From positions 34,955,226 through 35,019,225 of the forward strand of contig NC_134276.1 in assembly GCF_949628215.1 (NCBI RefSeq): 64,000 nt of DNA, read 5' to 3'. Below the pieces are notes generated by a model, which searched no databases, was not told where the DNA came from, and saw only the letters and a program-made list of their open reading frames with translations. This document shows positions 1 through 43,100 of this stretch, piece by piece. Numbering within the stretch: the stretch's first letter is position 1; every line of letters starts with the position of its first letter. A program made the translations under genes and the position numbers. The DNA comes from Phalacrocorax aristotelis (taxonomy: Eukaryota; Chordata; Aves; Suliformes; Phalacrocoracidae).

Positions 1-1094
1 TTTCTGGTGTGGTTAAATAAAAAACCTACTTGATCCGTGCATATCTCTGCTTTTCTGTGGAGGGTGAGACCAAATGTACATATACTGGTTTTCTCAGACA
101 CATGTTTTAGCAACTTTTTGGTTTGTTTTCTTGTTTTCAAGCTTGCTGCATTCATAATGTGATTTATTTTCATAGTGAAAGAGCCTTAGAGTTACACTAG
201 ACTTTCTTTGAGCCTGCTCTGCTATCATTGGCTCTGACTTTCTTTGCACATATGACATTTTAAAAGACTCACTTTGGAGAATACTGTGTCTGTAGTAAAT
301 GGTATTTTCTGAAAACCTCTTCCTGTTGAATGGTTGCCTTTTCAGAGAGTGTGCATCTTCATGTTATTACTGGTCATCTTGATTTCTGTTTTCCCAGCTG
401 CCCCTTTTCTTCTGTGTCTGATGCAAAATAACTATTGGGACAGAAGGATGATGTCTGAAAGCAGACTTAGGAAGGAAAGCGGCGGGGGCAATACTGTCAA
501 GTGACTAAAGCCATAAGAATTAGAGAGGGAAAGTATTGCGGAATATATGTGATTCTGTGTATATCAAGCACTCCCTGTTACAGCCCTTGCTCTTGTAGCG
601 AGTATCCCCTAAAATAGTGATCTTGAACTAGTGTCTTGTAGGAATCTTGGTGCCTGTGAAGGCTTCGTCTAGTCCTGACAGCCACAGCACTCCTCCGCTC
701 CCAGCCTGACGGGAAGAGCAAATGATTGAGGTGCTTGCAGCAAGTTGCTTGCCCAGTATTATTGCCAGCAAAGTTTAGCATTTACTGTGCTGTGCCACTC
801 CTCTGTATTGTCAGCTTTTATGCTGCAAAACAGTTTCATGGGAGTCTGGTATTACCTACTGGAATAAAGTCAATATATTAGATACTACAGTGATACTCAC
901 CTGCTGGCCTATAGTGGGACACTGCTGCTGCTTGGTTTTATGTGCTAAATATCATCTTGTTCTTTGGTACTCCCTCCTGACGGTCTAATATTCAAGTGAT
1001 GTGGTATAGGTCTCTTGAAGTATTAATCAGTAAGTGGTTAGATTGGATGTAGTCTAACTACCATTATTCTAATTCTCTTTTTTCCACCTCCCAG
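1..1094 (+). other. ELF1: ELF1 upstream intron (partial)
   Basis: This is the 3' part of the intron that precedes the first visible ELF1 coding exon. It ends in a pyrimidine-rich tract and CCAG acceptor at 1091-1094. I looked for the short N-terminal ELF1 coding exon here and did not find it, so it must lie left of the window. No repeat or RNA gene was recognised. Confidence 0.7.
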
Positions 1095-31136
<30,042 letters not shown>

Positions 31137-31332
31137 TAAATAAATTTTTTTAAAAAGACCCTGTGGATGATTATTTTCATAAATGTGATGGGACCTTTTC
31201 AGTTATGTATATATATTATTTGATTCTGAAGCAAGATGTTGCAAAGCTACTTAATTTCTGCAGTTAATTGTTAGAATTCATGTTTTAGAATGGATTTTGA
31301 TTTTCCTGTTAATTGCTAAATGTTATCATATA

Positions 31333-31338
31333 AATAAA
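31333..31338 (+). promoter_or_regulatory. ELF1: Poly(A) signal AATAAA, ELF1 proximal
   Basis: An AATAAA hexamer about 200 bases after the stop codon. It is a candidate proximal polyadenylation signal. Confidence 0.5.
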
Positions 31339-32169
31339 ATTCTATATTACTGATGTTTCAAAATACAGGCATGAAGGAACAAGACTTTCTCCTGAGGTTG
31401 TTGGCCAAAGTTTCAAACTCCTTAGCATACGTTTTCAGCCTATTGCTGATTTACTTTGCAGTAACGTTGTTGTTATAACCTTTTCTGTTTAATCTGTATA
31501 TGTATCACTTAACTTTTGAAGCAACAGTTACTTTTAGTGTGGGACATTTTCATTCCATGAGTATGACTTTTTATGATCAAGTATCTGTTTTATACCAGTG
31601 AATTTACACCAGTTTTAGACTTGGATAGCCAGGTATCCTCTCGCTTTTTTTGCAGCACAAGCTCTTGTGTGTGCAAAGTGGAATATACACTCCTATTGAG
31701 AGTACACAAAACATTTATTCCAGTAATGGACAATGCCATGTCTATATTTTGTACAAAAACATCAGATATATTTAATTATAGAAGTTAACAGCATCACTAC
31801 AGGTGCAAACGTTTCATGCCATTTTGCGACTATGAAGCTTAACTATCTTGCTTTCTACTTCAGATTATTTTGTAAGGGGGGAGGGAAATGAAATATATAC
31901 AATATATGCAGGTATGTGCAGATTAGTACTACTAAGAGTTCTTTTTTTGATTGTAAATAATGTACATTCAATGTCAGAAGGTTTTTTCAGCTAATTTGTT
32001 TCCATACAAATTTTTGATAGATGCAAACAAGATCATTATGTTTAGAGCTCTAATGTTATATGTATTCATATTACAGAGTGAATTTGTATTTAAAGACAAA
32101 TTTTTAAATGATGGAGCCCTCTGAACCTTGGGTCCTTGTCTTTTGTATTTTTAATTGGTTTATTATGAA

Positions 32170-32175
32170 AATAAA
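32170..32175 (+). promoter_or_regulatory. ELF1: Poly(A) signal AATAAA, ELF1 distal
   Basis: An AATAAA hexamer followed within 20 bases by an A-run. Another AATAAA lies at 32240. This is the likely end of the full-length ELF1 transcript. Confidence 0.65.
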
Positions 32176-32190
32176 TCAAGTGGAAAAAAA

Positions 32191-33599
32191 AAATTTACTC
32201 TGAAATGTTTTTATATTATTATAATGTCTTGACGATAATAATAAATAACCAAAACGCACTGAGGAATAGGACAATGCCATTAATCAGTGTGGGTCTGTGG
32301 TGGGCCAAGAGCAATTCACGAATCGCTTCGGAACAGCCTCGAACGCATGCAACGTGCTGTGGGTGTCCTTTGACATAGCAGTCCTGTGTGTTTTTGTAGC
32401 TCACACCCAGGTTGAGCTAAGTCTGAGAACGGAATCTAAACTAATCCTTTTCCAACAAACAACCCAAAACTTTCAATGTAATTCTGGGGCGCCCGTGATC
32501 GCAAAGGTCTTGGTAGCCTGTATAACGCAGCTGTTGGCAATGTTTCAGCAGAAGGTGGATTAAAAATAAATATGATGCCTGGTAAGATTAGTGGAATGGA
32601 AAATTAAAGGCAATATGACTTCCTATGAGTGAATTCATGCAGGAGTTTAATTGGTTGGTTCACAATGCTAAATTTAAAGATAAGCATATGGTTACTAGAA
32701 AACTAACGGGAGCAGAACTGTGGCAGAGATAGTTTGGTCTAATGGAACAGAAGTAACTCTACAAACTGTATCTAATGATCAGTTCTCAGCCACAGCTGCC
32801 CTGTTTCTTAACAGCTGAAAACTCCCTGTTTAATTCAGTGTTTCTTCCCTGACTCCTGTGCCATCAGGCTTCCACATGCAAATCCAATGCTTCTTGCCCC
32901 ATTTCCAGGAAGGCTGGCTATACGCAAACCGAAGCAGCCGCTGCCCGGTGGTTGTTTCATCTGGCAGCGCTCCCTACAGCTGTGGAGTGCTGGCAATAGC
33001 ACTAGGAATGTGGGTAAGCCTTGTAGAAGGGTATCGGATAGTCCTCCTCCTGAGGGTTATTTCAGATTGACGGAAGCACTCGAGAGGGAGGCTAAGTTTT
33101 TTTAGTCAGACTAAAGTGGGGACTTTTTCCTGTAGTACAAGTATTTCATAATACTAGGAAACCTGAAGTGATAACGCTTGACTGACGTTAGTGTTTTTAA
33201 ATGTGGGGAAGTAATTTTGCTGATTTACTGGAAAGATGGAAAAAAAAAAAACCACCACACCATATGGTTACAACTTTGCCAACTTCTTGCCATAGATACA
33301 ACTATTACAAAGGAAAAACCATTTGTCAGCTTGGTTTGCATCAGCTGGAGAAGTGGAGAACATCTCCAGCAGGCAGTAACGGGTCTCCAACAGCAGGCTC
33401 TTGTGTAGTAAGCATATAATGAAGTATCTTCCCCTTGGCACGGGGAAGGCTGGAGTAATCGTAACAGGAGGGCTCGCATATGGAGTTTGAGCAGCTTCCC
33501 CCCCGCCTCGCAGTTACAGCTGCTTGTGGCCATCTCAAGTCTCAGCCGCTGCCGACTCAGACAACACTGAGGCCGCAGTTCTTTCCTGCAAGAAAAAGG
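32191..33599. other. ELF1-SUGT1 intergenic region
   Basis: About 1.4 kb separates the ELF1 poly(A) signal from the SUGT1 CpG island. No gene, RNA or repeat family was recognised. The minus-strand frame at 33225-34013 runs into the CpG island and is a composition artefact. Confidence 0.7.
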
Positions 33600-34000
33600 C
33601 ACTTTTTTTGTTGTGAGGCGTTTCACGGAACGGAGCCCGGGGAGGAGGAGGAGGGAGGCAGGCCGGCCCCCGGCTGCCCGCACCGCCTCAGCGCCAGGGC
33701 GCGGCCGCCGGGCGGAGGGAGGCGGCGGCTGAGGCAGAGGGACGGCGGCGGGTGCCAGCACCCCGCGGGCTGGGGCGGGAGGAGGCGCCGGTGGCCGCAG
33801 GCACAGGGGCGGCCCGCCTGGGAGTCGCGGGCCTCTGTCCCCGCTCCCCTCAGGCTGGCGCCCCAAACGGCTTCGCCGGCCGCCCGCCGCCGGGGGCGGG
33901 AGGAAGGAAGGAAGAAAGGAAGGAAGAGGCGGGTGGAAGAGGCTTCCGAGCCCCTCTGCCGGGCCGGTCCTCCAGCTCTGTGGCAGGGGGAGGAGGCGCC

Positions 34001-34123
34001 ATGGCCGCCCCACCCCGCCCGGAGCGGCGCGGGAGGAGCTTGCGGGGCCGCTTCGCCCCGCCGCATCCCGTCAGGCCTTGCGCGGCTGCGGCCTTGGGCT
34101 TCGTTGCGCGGGTGCCTCAGTGA
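34001..34123 (+). other. Upstream ORF ahead of SUGT1 (40 codons)
   Basis: An ATG at 34001 in a strong context (GGCGCCATGG) opens a 40-codon frame beginning MAAPPRPERR. It stops at 34121-34123, 31 bases before the SUGT1 start codon. If transcription begins upstream of 34001 this would be a uORF that could dampen SUGT1 translation. It is not in frame with SUGT1 and its translation is unproven. Confidence 0.3.
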
Positions 34124-34154
34124 CTCCAGAAGTTTCCTGGGGGCGGCGGGCGGC

Positions 34155-34177
34155 ATGGCGGCGGCGGCTCCTCCGCG
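34155..34177 (+). CDS. SUGT1: SUGT1 coding exon 1
   Basis: It encodes MAAAAPP plus two bases of an Arg codon, and the donor CCGCG|GTGAGA follows 34177. Reading straight through would hit TGA at once, so splicing is required. The human exon encodes a few more residues (Gly/Thr/Ser) here. Confidence 0.85.
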
Positions 34178-37100
34178 GTGAGACACCCCTCTCCCTCCTT
34201 CCCTCCCTCCGACCCCCACCTCGCTGTTTTATACCGCCGTGTTTCCTCGGCAGGTTCTCGGACGGGGACGTCGACCGGGACCCGGGGGCGGCGGCGCAGG
34301 TGAGGGCGGGGCGGTGGGCGGGGGTGGCGGCGGCGGCGGCGGCGGCAGCGGGGGGCCCTGGCCCGTCCCTTCGGCTGCTTGAAGTTTGCCGGCCCGCCGA
34401 GCCGCCGGGCTTGGGGTGCCGGAGGGAGCCGCGCCGTGCCGCGCCGCTGTTAGGGGCGAGGGCAGCGGCTGGGGCGCGGCGCGGTTGCCCGTCCTGCGGG
34501 CGGGGAGCTTGCGGAGTTTCCTCTGGAAACCTCCCTCCTGTGAGGTCCGGCTGCGGCGGGGTTCGGAGCGTTTCTGTCAAAATACTTGTGCTACCTGTGT
34601 TGCAAAGGAGGGGGGATTGAAAACGCACACACACCCCCCCCCCCGCTAAAACCAACTTTCTCTTTCATGTAGGTGGATGGCAGTTCAAATAAGTCAGTTG
34701 CTATTTGTGGTTAAAAAAGCCCCAAGCTTATTGGAGAAATGTATTAAACCTTCATTAGTTTTTATTCAGCCCTGATCTGTCTTTTCCTCCTTCTGTCTTT
34801 TTGTGGGGATCAGAACAGATTTTCATCTCGACATAAGTTTTTTTTCCATTGAAAGCTATAAAACACTGGAATTCACTGGACCAGCCTCCCCCGGGATGTG
34901 GTAGAGGCCTCATCACTGGAGGTTTTCAAGATGGGACTGGACAGGGTGCTAAATCATCTCCTCTGGGCTTCTTTTCCCACAAGAGGTTGGACCATACAAT
35001 CTACCAAGGACCTTTCCACCCTGGCCTCTTCTGATTCTATGGTTTTACCCGTTAGCATGTATTAATGTGCTTTAAAAGGTTATTTTTACTTAATCAGAGG
35101 GTTACCAAGAAGACAGAACTGGAGAGTGGATAAATATGGCTATTTAGCATGCTTGGAAGGGGAGAGGATGCAAATACTTCTGCTTGAATAGAGTAGGCGG
35201 CAGAAGCACAAGATGATGCTGACTTATCTTTCCATAAAGAAAATGATGAAACTAAATCTTGCAGTGTTTTGGGGTTTAGGCTGCGGTGTGTAAAAGTGTC
35301 TCAGAAGATAAATGACATAATAAAAAGCAATTTGCAAATATATTTGGCATAGCAAAACTAAGATCTAAAAAAAAGATATTAAGCTTCCCATCGTGTGGGA
35401 AAAAAATTCCAACAGACAAACAAAAATAAAACTCCCAACACCAAAAGGTCTTTGGAAGTATTAAAGAATACTATCAGAACATGCATTTGGCTTTTTTCCC
35501 TGTATTGACATAGTTGCTTTGCTTTGCTTTTCTAGTTCTTTGTACATTCAGCACTTAAAAATAATATGTAATACATTCTATAGGCATTATTTAATATCTG
35601 ATACAGTAATATTAGCGTCACTTTTGTAGGCTTTTTTACAAGTCCTGAACTGAGGAGGCAGATTGTGCTTGGTAATCTCTGAATTGCTAAGTCCCATAGT
35701 GCAGTGTAGCATTTCGACTTAGAAGCTTGGATCTCCAGGTAGTATGCTATGTTTGCACGATCATAGGCGTGGTGTTTTAGCTCATGTACTTAATATTTCT
35801 GATCTGCGACATGATACCCTGTCAGTGGCGCTGTGTAATGCTTCCACACCTGACTAGACTTGTATCCAGTTGGCATGGCATTTCTGCACTGTGTCCTTGG
35901 GACTTTTGATGCCTTTAACTCCTGGAGAGCATGCTTTGGCTTTGTGCACCTGGATCTGGTACAACTGAAAGGTTGTCATCCATCTTTAAATACTGTCTGA
36001 ATGATGAAGCTGTGAACTCTTTAATGACTTTTTTTTTTTATAATTTTAAGTTGAAAAAAATAGCTTACTCTGTGGAATAAGGATGTTTTCTCTTTGCTTT
36101 CATTTATAAAACGTTTTGCAGTGTGAGTCAGGATGGTTTAGGAGAGAATCAGAAATATATGTTAAAACTGTAACTGCTGAAACAAATGTTCATTGACTTT
36201 GTGTTGGTGAGGTGTCTTGCCAAACGAGAAACAAGGGTGGTGACCCGCTTAAATTCAGGCAGAAGTGATTCAGGAGACCAAACCACCTTTAATTCATACT
36301 TTCATCATTAGCATGGAGGGACTTGAAAGGTCCCAGTGTAGTTAGAAATAGATTTGCAACTTGGTTTCATGGTGAGGGCAACCAAGTTAAAAGTAAAAAT
36401 ATGTAGAAAGCACATACTTGAGTGTTTGTGAGGACAAGATCTAAGCTTGTTCTAAGTAACTGTTACTGATGTCCATAGTCTGGAGTTTCTGGTGCTAGTT
36501 GAGTATTTTCCAGATGTTACCTGGCTGCCTTCTCATATAGCTATGTTATAGGAATAACTTCTTTTTCTGTGTGTGTCTGAATGCGGTATGACAACTTACT
36601 GACAAAAAGCCAACAAAGAGATGAGTTTCACACTGTTCACTGTGCCTGGATTCGGGTTGTTTTTTGTTTGGTTTGTTTTGGGTTTTTTTGTGGGTGTTTG
36701 TTTTTTTTTTTTTTTTTAAAGCTTTCTTGGGGTAAGGGCTAGTTCTGTGTAGAAGAATCTGTTCATATGTTGTGCGCTGGTTCTGATCGGTGCTTCTGTC
36801 ATCAGGCTAAATCACAGGAAATAATGTTTGGAGTGAGAGGTGATCTGTTACAGAAGTGACTCTGCTTGTGAAGTGCCTGTAATGTCAGAGTCAGACCCTA
36901 CTTGGTTTGGAGGATCAAAAGCTTTGCCTCTCGGCGCAATATGCACCTATTTTAATATATGCATTACCTCATGTCCCTCCCATGTGGAACACCTATAGCC
37001 ATGAATATTTCTGTAATATCTGCTTTTGCATGGCTTTAAATCTTAAGAGGGCATTTGTACAATTTGATCAAGTGTTCCTTGTTACAACTACCTACTGCCT

Positions 37101-40100
37101 GCCACTTTCTTTGAGAGACCCTGAAGGTTTTCGAATTGTAAGCTATACCCATTTTTATCTTATGCTGATAAGTAGCCACAACAGCTTCTTTTAGCAGTAG
37201 CAAGAGTTCTTAACTCCTAGTTAGCATGTGTGTTTCATGCGATGGCTGTGAAACAGTACAAGGTACTGACCTGAACTAAAACTAAGGCAGGCCATTCTGC
37301 TCTTTTTCTCTGGCTTGGTGGGACAGTGTTTTGGCAGCTGCACTGTACTAATATTCATACAGGTTTGAAGCCTGTATCTTAGCCACCCTCATGCTTGCTA
37401 AATTCTGAGTAGGAGTCCAGTCAACTCAGCACATGGAGTTACTGTACTTAGCAATGTGCTGTACTGGCTTTGGAACACCTACTGTCTTCTGGCAAAGAGG
37501 AAAACTTGCCTCACTGCTAAAGGGAGAATTGGAGATGCTCTTTCCAGGTGTATGCATTGAGTTGTCATTTTATTCTGTTGTGCAAAAGTCATGAACTTCT
37601 CTCACAGTGAGCATAATATAATTATTTCAATTGTGTACCGAGTGATTCCCCTAATATGGGCTACTTTATGCTGATTTCCATTGTGCAACAATATTTCCTG
37701 TGAGCCCTGTGCTGCACAAGTCTTGTTCTCTTGCTTTTGTGCTCAGCATAAGTCGGTGCAATCTCCTGTGCTCAATAATATCGTGTAATGTGGTATTTCA
37801 TCACGAGCTACAATGCTTTGAGTATGTTTCCCCGCACAAGTGTTCTGACATGCTGTATGTTGCTTTCCAAACTCCTGATAATGCAGTGGTTCCTCAAATC
37901 CAGCAGACCTATATGCAAATATGCTGAGAATTGTAGGAAGGTCTTTGGAATACAGAGGATCACCTGTGCATTAGACTTCACGTTTAAGGCTTTTGGAAGT
38001 CCTGTTTCCTTCTCAGTAAGAAACAGGCTCCTTGAATTGGGTGTAATTGGCAGGTTCCTTGTACCTTGAGCTCTGATGTTTAAGCTTTGTGAATAGCAGC
38101 TAAGCAACAGCTAAACATTGATGCCAGTTCAGGATATTTTCTTCTGAAACGTCTCTTATTTGACAGAGTTTGGTATTGTATTTTTATGGGGACTTCCGAG
38201 GTGCCAGTTCATGTTTTTCTATCTGTCTTTACAGGAACTGACAACAGCTTTGGAAAAGAATCCAGATGATGCCGAATATTATTGTCAACGAGCTTATGCT
38301 CATATTCTTCTACAGAAATATGCTGGTAACATCTTCAGACAACACAGAATCCTCTTACAAGTGTATTATGACATGTCCTTTATAGAAGATGTGTTCGATC
38401 TGCAGCCAAATACAACAATAACAGAAAGTGTTATCTGTAACTTAATATGCTGCTTTTACTGTTAGGGTATAGTTTTACAGTTCTCTTTGTTTTGTTTCTG
38501 CAAAACTTCCAGTGAATTGCAGCAATGAAACTGCAGTCCCAGCTTTCCATTTTAGCCTAGTATTATGTTGGCAGCTTTTTTTTTTCTTAAGTAGACTTCT
38601 TAGGCAGACTTTAAGCTTTGTGTTGTAAACATCTTCCATCCTTATGTTTTTGGTAGGGAGTGAATCCTGTCATTGTAGGAACGTGATAACTGAATAAGAA
38701 ATGGGAAAAAGATTAACTGAATAACTAAAGATTTGGCCTATCTTTTCTTTCCAGTAAAAAACAAACAGATGCACACTTCAGATGCAATTAGGGGATTTGA
38801 CTAAATGAAAGTCATGTTTCATCTTACATAGAGCTCTGTAGCTGAATGAAGGGTTCATCCATAGCAATTGTGGCTAGATTTAATTCGAACAGTGTAATTC
38901 GTGTGCAGGCTAAGAGAGCTAACATAGTACACCTTAAAAAATATTTCACTACTAAAAGACTCATAGTTCACTACTTTTTATGACATATTAGTATGTTTCT
39001 CACCTTTAAACTGATTTCCAACAGATGCAGTTGCAGATGCAAAGAAGTCCCTAGAACTCAACCCCGGTAATGCTGTAGCACTCCTTAGAAAAGGGTACGT
39101 ATCGTATATTGTGCTTTGGGAATATTGTGATAATCCGTAGGGTGATACTAGTATTTGGATTATGGCTCTGTACGAACTTGTGGCAACACTATGAATGAAT
39201 AAATTTAATGCCATACAGCTTGTAACCTATCCATATTCAAGCTGTGGTTGTAAGAAGCGATTGAGTTTGGGGTGACTATCTTAACATTTTAGCCATTTCA
39301 GAAACACACCTTTTGGATGATTTAAATTCTTACATGTGTAATTTTAACCAATATCGTGTGTAAACTAAGGATGTTGTGATCTTGAGAATGTGGATTAGAT
39401 TGAAAAGTAATTACTGTCCCCTTGTGTTTTCCTTTGTTCATGTCAGGTTAGGTGAATATCATATTAAAAACTACACATCTGCTTTGGAGTCTTTCAGAGA
39501 GGGACAGAGGTTGGACAGTAAGTATTACAATCTCTTGTGTGAACAGAACTCCTTTGCAAATGAGAAAAAACTTTTTGAATGTGTTAACTGAAAGTGATGA
39601 CCAAGGGATTTTTGGGGGAGGGGTTGGGTTTTTTGTTTGCTTGTTTTTTAGAAGTGAGTTAGGTGCCTGACTTGAGACGCCTGGATTTTGGAAAGGTTTG
39701 TGCAGTCACTGCATGAAAGTGTAAAACTGCTTAAAAACATATATCAAAATTCTTAGCAAGTAATAGATTTTTTTTTTCCCTTTATAAAATGAGAGGGCGT
39801 TTTCCTGCTTCCTGGAGGTCTTATGGATAAATGGTCGCAATGGTGTGGCATTAAGTATTGTAGAAATGTTTCTGAACGGGACAAGCTCCTTATACATAGC
39901 TGGAATTTCTTGGTTGTTAAATCATTTGATAGATTGGTCTTTAAAAAGAACATGCAACTTGGTGGGTATTCAAACTGACAAAACGGATTTTTACCTCACA
40001 TTAGATATCACTTAATTACAGAAGCATGTTTATTATCTATATTTTTTCTTAAAGTGTTGTCTTCCTGGCTGGATTTGCACACTTTTTAGGGAGAATTAGA

Positions 40101-43100
40101 GCTTTTTTTAAAAATCTGAATTTCTTCTAGAAACAGGAAAGGAGTAGTTCAGTACAGAAAGCTTTGGCAGAAGACATTGGGAAGCATACAACAAAGCATT
40201 TGCAGGATGGTTGTAACTCCTTTCTCTGCCTTTCTATACCCCATTTAAAACAAAACCCTCTCCTCATTATATTCCCTCCCTCCCAACAGCAGAAGAAAAT
40301 GGTAAGAAAAGCTTCCTGAAAGGTTACACAGAGCAAAGTACACTAGTCTGATAAGCTTTGTCGTGGTCTCAGGTCTTTGTAGTCTGTTGCCTTATCTGTA
40401 ACAGTGGCTGGGACCTGAAAGTTTAGCAAAAATGTAATTACTTTGCCTCCCCCAAACAAGCGATCTGCACCTCTGATCTAAAACTGGAGTTTTATGGGAG
40501 CGTGTTTGCTGCCAAGTGATTGTGCTCCCTCCCACTCCTGTGCTTGTTTAGCCTAAAAACTACTGTTTTTAAAATATTTTCTCCTTGGATTAATGTGTTG
40601 AAATGGAGCAAAGGGTCTGAGTGACAAAGCCAGCAGAAGTGAAGGGGCAGGGCAGGGGTTGCGGCAGGGGTTGGGGCAGTGTTAATGGTGGTGGAAGGGG
40701 AATGTGTTGGAATTGCACCAACTGTTAGTTGTCAGCTTAGGGTGCTCTGGAATAAGACTTAAAATATTAGAAATTTCCTGAAGTTGTTTCAGTTTTGATA
40801 GTTTGCCTAACTAGGTAGTCTCCACTGGTTTGTACAGTAGAAAGACAAGTGTGTCTTTGCAGTCTAGCCAAGTTCTCTAGTATCTTCCCGTGAAGGGCAG
40901 TGATTCCTTGCAGTGATTTCTGTAGCTTTCCTTACTTGATAGGTACCTTTTCATACATCTCCAAACTCATCACTCCTGAATTTAACTGAATGATTAATCT
41001 ATATTTTTTCATATTCTTGCCCCACCCCAAGCAACCACTGCCTGATTTGAGGCTTTTCATGTGCATAGATTTTGTCACCTTTCTGGTTTGTCAATTGGAG
41101 TTGTTCAAAATATAGATTATACACAAAATCTCCTCAGGCCAGAGCATCACTTTTTTTTTTCCTTTCTGTTTAACGTCACATCCTACTTACGTTGTAGGGC
41201 GCAGCAACACACAGAGCTGCAGATCTCTTTCTAGGTAAGTCAGTGAACACCAGGACTCTCTTAGCTAATTTCAGAATCCCTGAAATACATCCCAAACTTT
41301 TCCTGTGTTGAATTGCTTGACTTCTATCTGTTTGAATTTGATTTGACATTGTTTTGCTGCTTACCCAGTTGAAGCGTTCCTGAAGCTTCCCAGTCCTTCC
41401 TGGTCGCTCTGTCATCTGAAGATTGCTTCCGCTGTGCTTCCCATCTCTTGTTACACAATTCTGTGACCCGCTGTGAGATGAGGAATCTCCTGAAGGCCTT
41501 GTTAAAAATACTGATTTTCAGTTGATTCTCTTCCATATATTACCTAATTTACTGGCAAGTTTATGTCAGCAATAGAATTTGCCTTTGCAGTTTTGTGGAA
41601 TGTTTGATGGATCCCAGGTGAAAACAGTTGTGAGCATAAGCATCTTGGCAAAACAATTAACTTCCAGTTAAATGCAGCTAGTAGAAAATGAACAAAGCAC
41701 AGGGGGAACATTTGCCACATACCACTAAGCAGGTGATAAAGAGAGAAGACTTTAGCTGTTCCTGCCTCAGAGAGGATTGCTGAGGTGGGGAGTTCTTTGC
41801 TGTCAAGGCTGGTTTCTTTGCCACGCAAGGGGGCAGAAGTACACCGGTACATGTTTCTGTTCCTTGCTGATGTAAGGGCTGTTTTAATCTGGAATGCTAA
41901 CAGTGATGAGCTTCCTACTTGTGCTCATAACCAGTAGGACTGACAGTCCCAGGGTACTACAGCAAGCTTCCCATTACCCACCTACAGTGGTATCTAAATA
42001 GGGCTTGACGTAATGAATTGGGGAACGTGCAATGTTTCTTTATTTTATAAAATAACAGTAGGGAGCCAGATTTCTTTCACTCAACCATGAGACTAGATGC
42101 TTGTGGATTTTTGGAGTTCGTTAATTTGCCTTAGATTGAAAAAGCAGTGTGATCTGGTACTCCCCAGTATATTTTGTGGATTTAGGGCAATTATACTCAA
42201 ATTTTTATTTTTTTTTTCTGTGACTACCTGATGAATTTAGTAAAGGTGGAATGTGTCAACTTTTTAAAGAAATGTCTTAGTAGGTACTTTTCTTGTACTC
42301 TAAGTGTTTGTAGATTTTCTGCAAGTGAAGACCAAGTTAAGTTCTCTGAAATAGAAAGTTATTAACAGAAGTTGTTGGTAAGTTCTGTGGGAGGATAATG
42401 CAATTATAGAGCACACACAAAAAAATCTTTTGCCTCAAATTATAAAATGTGCTGGGATGCTGGGAAAGAGGTAGTTGTTGGCAAGGGGGATCTTGTAGGA
42501 AAATAGAGCAAATAACACTGGAACTTTGTTTTAAAGTTTGTGTTGCATAGCAGTCTTGTCCTAGGCCATAGTTAACAAAAGAATTCCTCAGATGCTGCTG
42601 AAAGTTAGAAGCTGGATCAGTGGAGACTTGACTCAGTTTCTCTTTGCTTAAGACTCCTGAACCTACTTCATTTAATTTCCCTTTTGATTAATATCCTGGC
42701 TGCAAAACTTAGAAGTCTTTTTAGGGTATGGGTGCTAAGTTTTAAAATTATACATTAATTTAGGTGGCAGGGAAGCTCTGGAGCTCATCTAATTCCATGC
42801 CCTGACCAAAAGCAGTATTAACTTTGAACTCGCATGTGTTTGCTCAGGTCCTTCTAGTGTTGATTTCCAAGTATCTCCAAAGCTGAAGATTCCACAGCCT
42901 CTTTGGGCAACCTGCTCCAGTGTTTGACCACTCTTTTAGGAAAGAGTTTTCCTTATCTAATCAGAACTTACTTTTCTGCATCTTGGGTCCTTTGCCTCCA
43001 TTCCTGTCCCCATATTCTTTTGAGGACAGTCCACTATCAGTCATGTGAATACCTTACATGTACATTAGGTAATTGAAGGCATCCCTTGGATCCCCCAACG

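Larger units (their letters stand above)
31137..32190 (+). other. ELF1: ELF1 3' UTR
   Basis: AT-rich sequence after the stop codon, with AU-rich ATTTA-type stretches. It holds several possible poly(A) signals: AATAAA at 31135 and 31139 (overlapping the stop region), 31333 and 32170. The last, followed by a short A-run, is taken as the main distal end. The proximal sites would give a much shorter UTR. Confidence 0.75.
33600..34630 (+). promoter_or_regulatory. SUGT1: SUGT1 CpG-island promoter
   Basis: An abrupt 1-kb island of very high G+C with many CpG dinucleotides and several GGGCGG/CCCGCCC Sp1-type boxes, in otherwise AT-rich DNA. It spans the first two SUGT1 coding exons. There is no obvious TATA box, which fits a housekeeping gene with dispersed initiation. 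Start sites cannot be placed from sequence alone. A purine run of GGAAGG units lies at 33898-33930. Confidence 0.85.
34300..38234 (+). other. SUGT1: SUGT1 intron, 3.9 kb
   Basis: It begins in the CpG island (GGC repeats near 34327-34350, a C-run at 34637-34645), then becomes AT-rich. It contains a CR1 copy (34856-35042) and a T/G-rich low-complexity run (36657-36718). No other feature was recognised. Confidence 0.75.

Noticed and set aside
33225..34013. 262-codon minus-strand open frame over the SUGT1 promoter
   Set aside because: It lies in a CpG island where stop codons are rare in all frames. It is low-complexity Pro/Arg/Gly/Ala, and overlapping frames of similar length occur on both strands.
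34071..34655. 194-codon minus-strand and 180-codon plus-strand frames across SUGT1 exons 1-2
   Set aside because: Composition artefacts of the GC-rich island. The plus-strand frame reads through the real splice sites in a different frame from SUGT1.
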